From an uncultured Bacteroidales bacterium (GTDB lineage: Bacteria; Bacteroidota; Bacteroidia; Bacteroidales; FEN-979): a DNA stretch of 64,000 nucleotides. Positions 63,005-64,000 of the stretch are shown here, piece by piece (the stretch's first letter is position 1; each line of letters begins with the position of its first letter). A program made the translations under genes and the position numbers. Location: the NCBI GenBank assembly GCA_903945175.1, contig CAJAUM010000110.1, positions 1 through 64,000 of the forward strand, read 5' to 3'. A model generated the notes under the pieces. The model searched no databases, had not been told where the DNA came from, and saw nothing but the letters and a program-made list of their open reading frames with translations.

Positions 63005-63012
63005 TACATTTG
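63005..63012 (+). promoter_or_regulatory. guaB: -7 box (TACATTTG) of guaB
   Basis: A TAnnTTTG match 20 bp before the guaB ATG. Confidence 0.6.
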
Positions 63013-63032
63013 CACACTTAATTTTGAAGCAT

Positions 63033-64000
63033 ATGTTCCTAAATTCAGATAAATTCCGGGGTGAGGGATTGACGTATGACGATGTGCTGCTCGTACCTGC
63101 CTATTCTGAAGTCCTTCCGAGGGAAGTAGATGTTTCGACCCTGCTTTCCAGAAATATTAAACTTAACATTCCCATTGTTTCAGCTGCCATGGATACGGTG
63201 ACTGAATCACGTATGGCCATTGCCATGGCACAGGAGGGAGGCATCGGTGTACTTCATAAGAATATGTCCATTGAGGCCCAGGCATTGCAGGTTCGCAAAG
63301 TCAAACGTGCCGAAAACGGGATGATACTTCAGCCCGTAACCCTGATGGAGCACGCCATGGTCGGCGATGCGCTTGCCATCATGAAAGAGTTCAGCATTGG
63401 CGGAATTCCGGTAATCAATGGCCATAACGAATTGGTTGGCATCGTTACAAACCGCGACCTCAGGTTCGAGCGGGATCACATGCGGCCGGTTACGGAGGTG
63501 ATGACTAAAAAAGTGATCACCATCAGTGAATTTACCGATTTTGAACAGGCTGAAGCCATCCTTCAGGAGCATAAAATTGAAAAACTTCCGGTAGTTGACA
63601 AGCATAACAAACTGATAGGACTCATCACCTATAAGGATATTCTGAAGGTCAAAGCCCGTCCAAATGCTTGCAAGGACAGCCTGGGAAGGTTGCGTGTTGC
63701 AGCCGGGGTGGGGGTTACAGCCGATACACTTGACCGGGTATCAGCCTTGGTTCGTGAAAATGTAGATGCCATCGTGATCGATACCGCACATGGGCATTCC
63801 CGGGGCGTAATGGAGATGGCAAAACGTGTTAAAAGCGCCTATCCTGAAGTTGACCTTATTATTGGCAATATCGGTACGGGTGAGGCCGCCAGAGATCTGG
63901 CCAAAATTGGAGTTGACGGAGTTAAAATCGGAATTGGCCCTGGTTCAATTTGCACAACCCGCATCATTGCCGGAATTGGCGTTCCGCAACTCTCTGCAAT
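63033..64000 (+). CDS. guaB: IMP dehydrogenase, 5' part
   Basis: GuaB oxidises IMP to XMP, the first step to GTP. 322 residues are visible before the window ends. Present are [39 protein letters not shown], a CBS pair (~residues 95-210), GADGV-type barrel segment, and the catalytic Cys in GPGSICTTR (~residue 304). The remainder, with the flap, is outside the window. Confidence 0.97.
   Translation, partial: MFLNSDKFRGEGLTYDDVLLVPAYSEVLPREVDVSTLLSRNIKLNIPIVSAAMDTVTESRMAIAMAQEGGIGVLHKNMSIEAQALQVRKVKRAENGMILQPVTLMEHAMVGDALAIMKEFSIGGIPVINGHNELVGIVTNRDLRFERDHMRPVTEVMTKKVITISEFTDFEQAEAILQEHKIEKLPVVDKHNKLIGLITYKDILKVKARPNACKDSLGRLRVAAGVGVTADTLDRVSALVRENVDAIVIDTAHGHSRGVMEMAKRVKSAYPEVDLIIGNIGTGEAARDLAKIGVDGVKIGIGPGSICTTRIIAGIGVPQLSA

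Overview
The window is a chromosomal segment from a member of the Bacteroidota, most likely a marine or sediment member of class Bacteroidia. Evidence for this is gldA and porT, two proteins with type IX secretion C-terminal domains, a FadL-like barrel paired with an SGNH lipoprotein, a DUF5686 outer-membrane protein, and repeated TAnnTTTG boxes (the Bacteroidota -7 element) just upstream of genes. No rRNA, tRNA, prophage, insertion sequence or CRISPR array was found. A caa3-type cytochrome oxidase, a seven-heme-motif cytochrome c and an NhaD antiporter suggest a respiring, salt-exposed cell.

Layout. 1-10.5 kb: rdgB behind a heptamer repeat array; the FadL/SGNH pair; a DUF2027-Smr protein; a T9SS cargo; metK with a SAM-II-like riboswitch; gldA; and a DUF4143 ATPase. 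10.6-21.7 kb, all on the plus strand: rplM-rpsI-rpsB-tsf, ubiE-porT, coaD, a TlpA-like thioredoxin, secA, pyrH and frr. 21.7-30.3 kb: a GH20 hexosaminidase, an N-acetylhexosamine-kinase-like protein and a POT-type transporter (probable amino-sugar scavenging), then cutC with three small membrane-associated proteins, an AI-2E permease and heme O synthase. 30.4-38.1 kb: a minus-strand respiratory operon running Fe-S protein, NrfD, a cytochrome c-SCO1 fusion, then oxidase subunits I, III, IV and II and ctaB. 38-44.6 kb: a DUF5686 protein, an RlmL-like methyltransferase, a small VapBC island between decayed sequences, and pfkA. 44.6-64 kb: priA, ftsB-like, glyA-sixA-ppk1, a gliding-motility-type secreted protein, a truncated ORF6N gene, carAB, a sulfatase, an LEA-like lipoprotein, nhaD, a multiheme cytochrome and the 5' part of guaB.

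The most striking signal is not a gene. Arrays of 7-bp units (and a related 8-bp family) fill whole intergenic gaps and stop exactly at start codons: rdgB, metK, coxB, subunit IV, subunit III, the ftsB-like gene and the kinase gene. In the oxidase operon, read in the gene direction, each array has GC-richer GTGACGC-like units first and A-rich GTAAATC-like units next to the start codon. In one secreted protein (from 51416) the array is translated and forms the N-region of the signal peptide as a 7-residue repeat. I know of no description of such start-codon-anchored heptamer arrays in Bacteroidota. They are the best candidate here for an undescribed element.

Other unusual points are a cytochrome c-SCO1 fusion; a two-subunit Fe-S/NrfD module that has lost cluster cysteines and has no ActA- or ActB-like catalytic partner beside it; and active-site substitutions in PfkA and in the DUF4143 ATPase.
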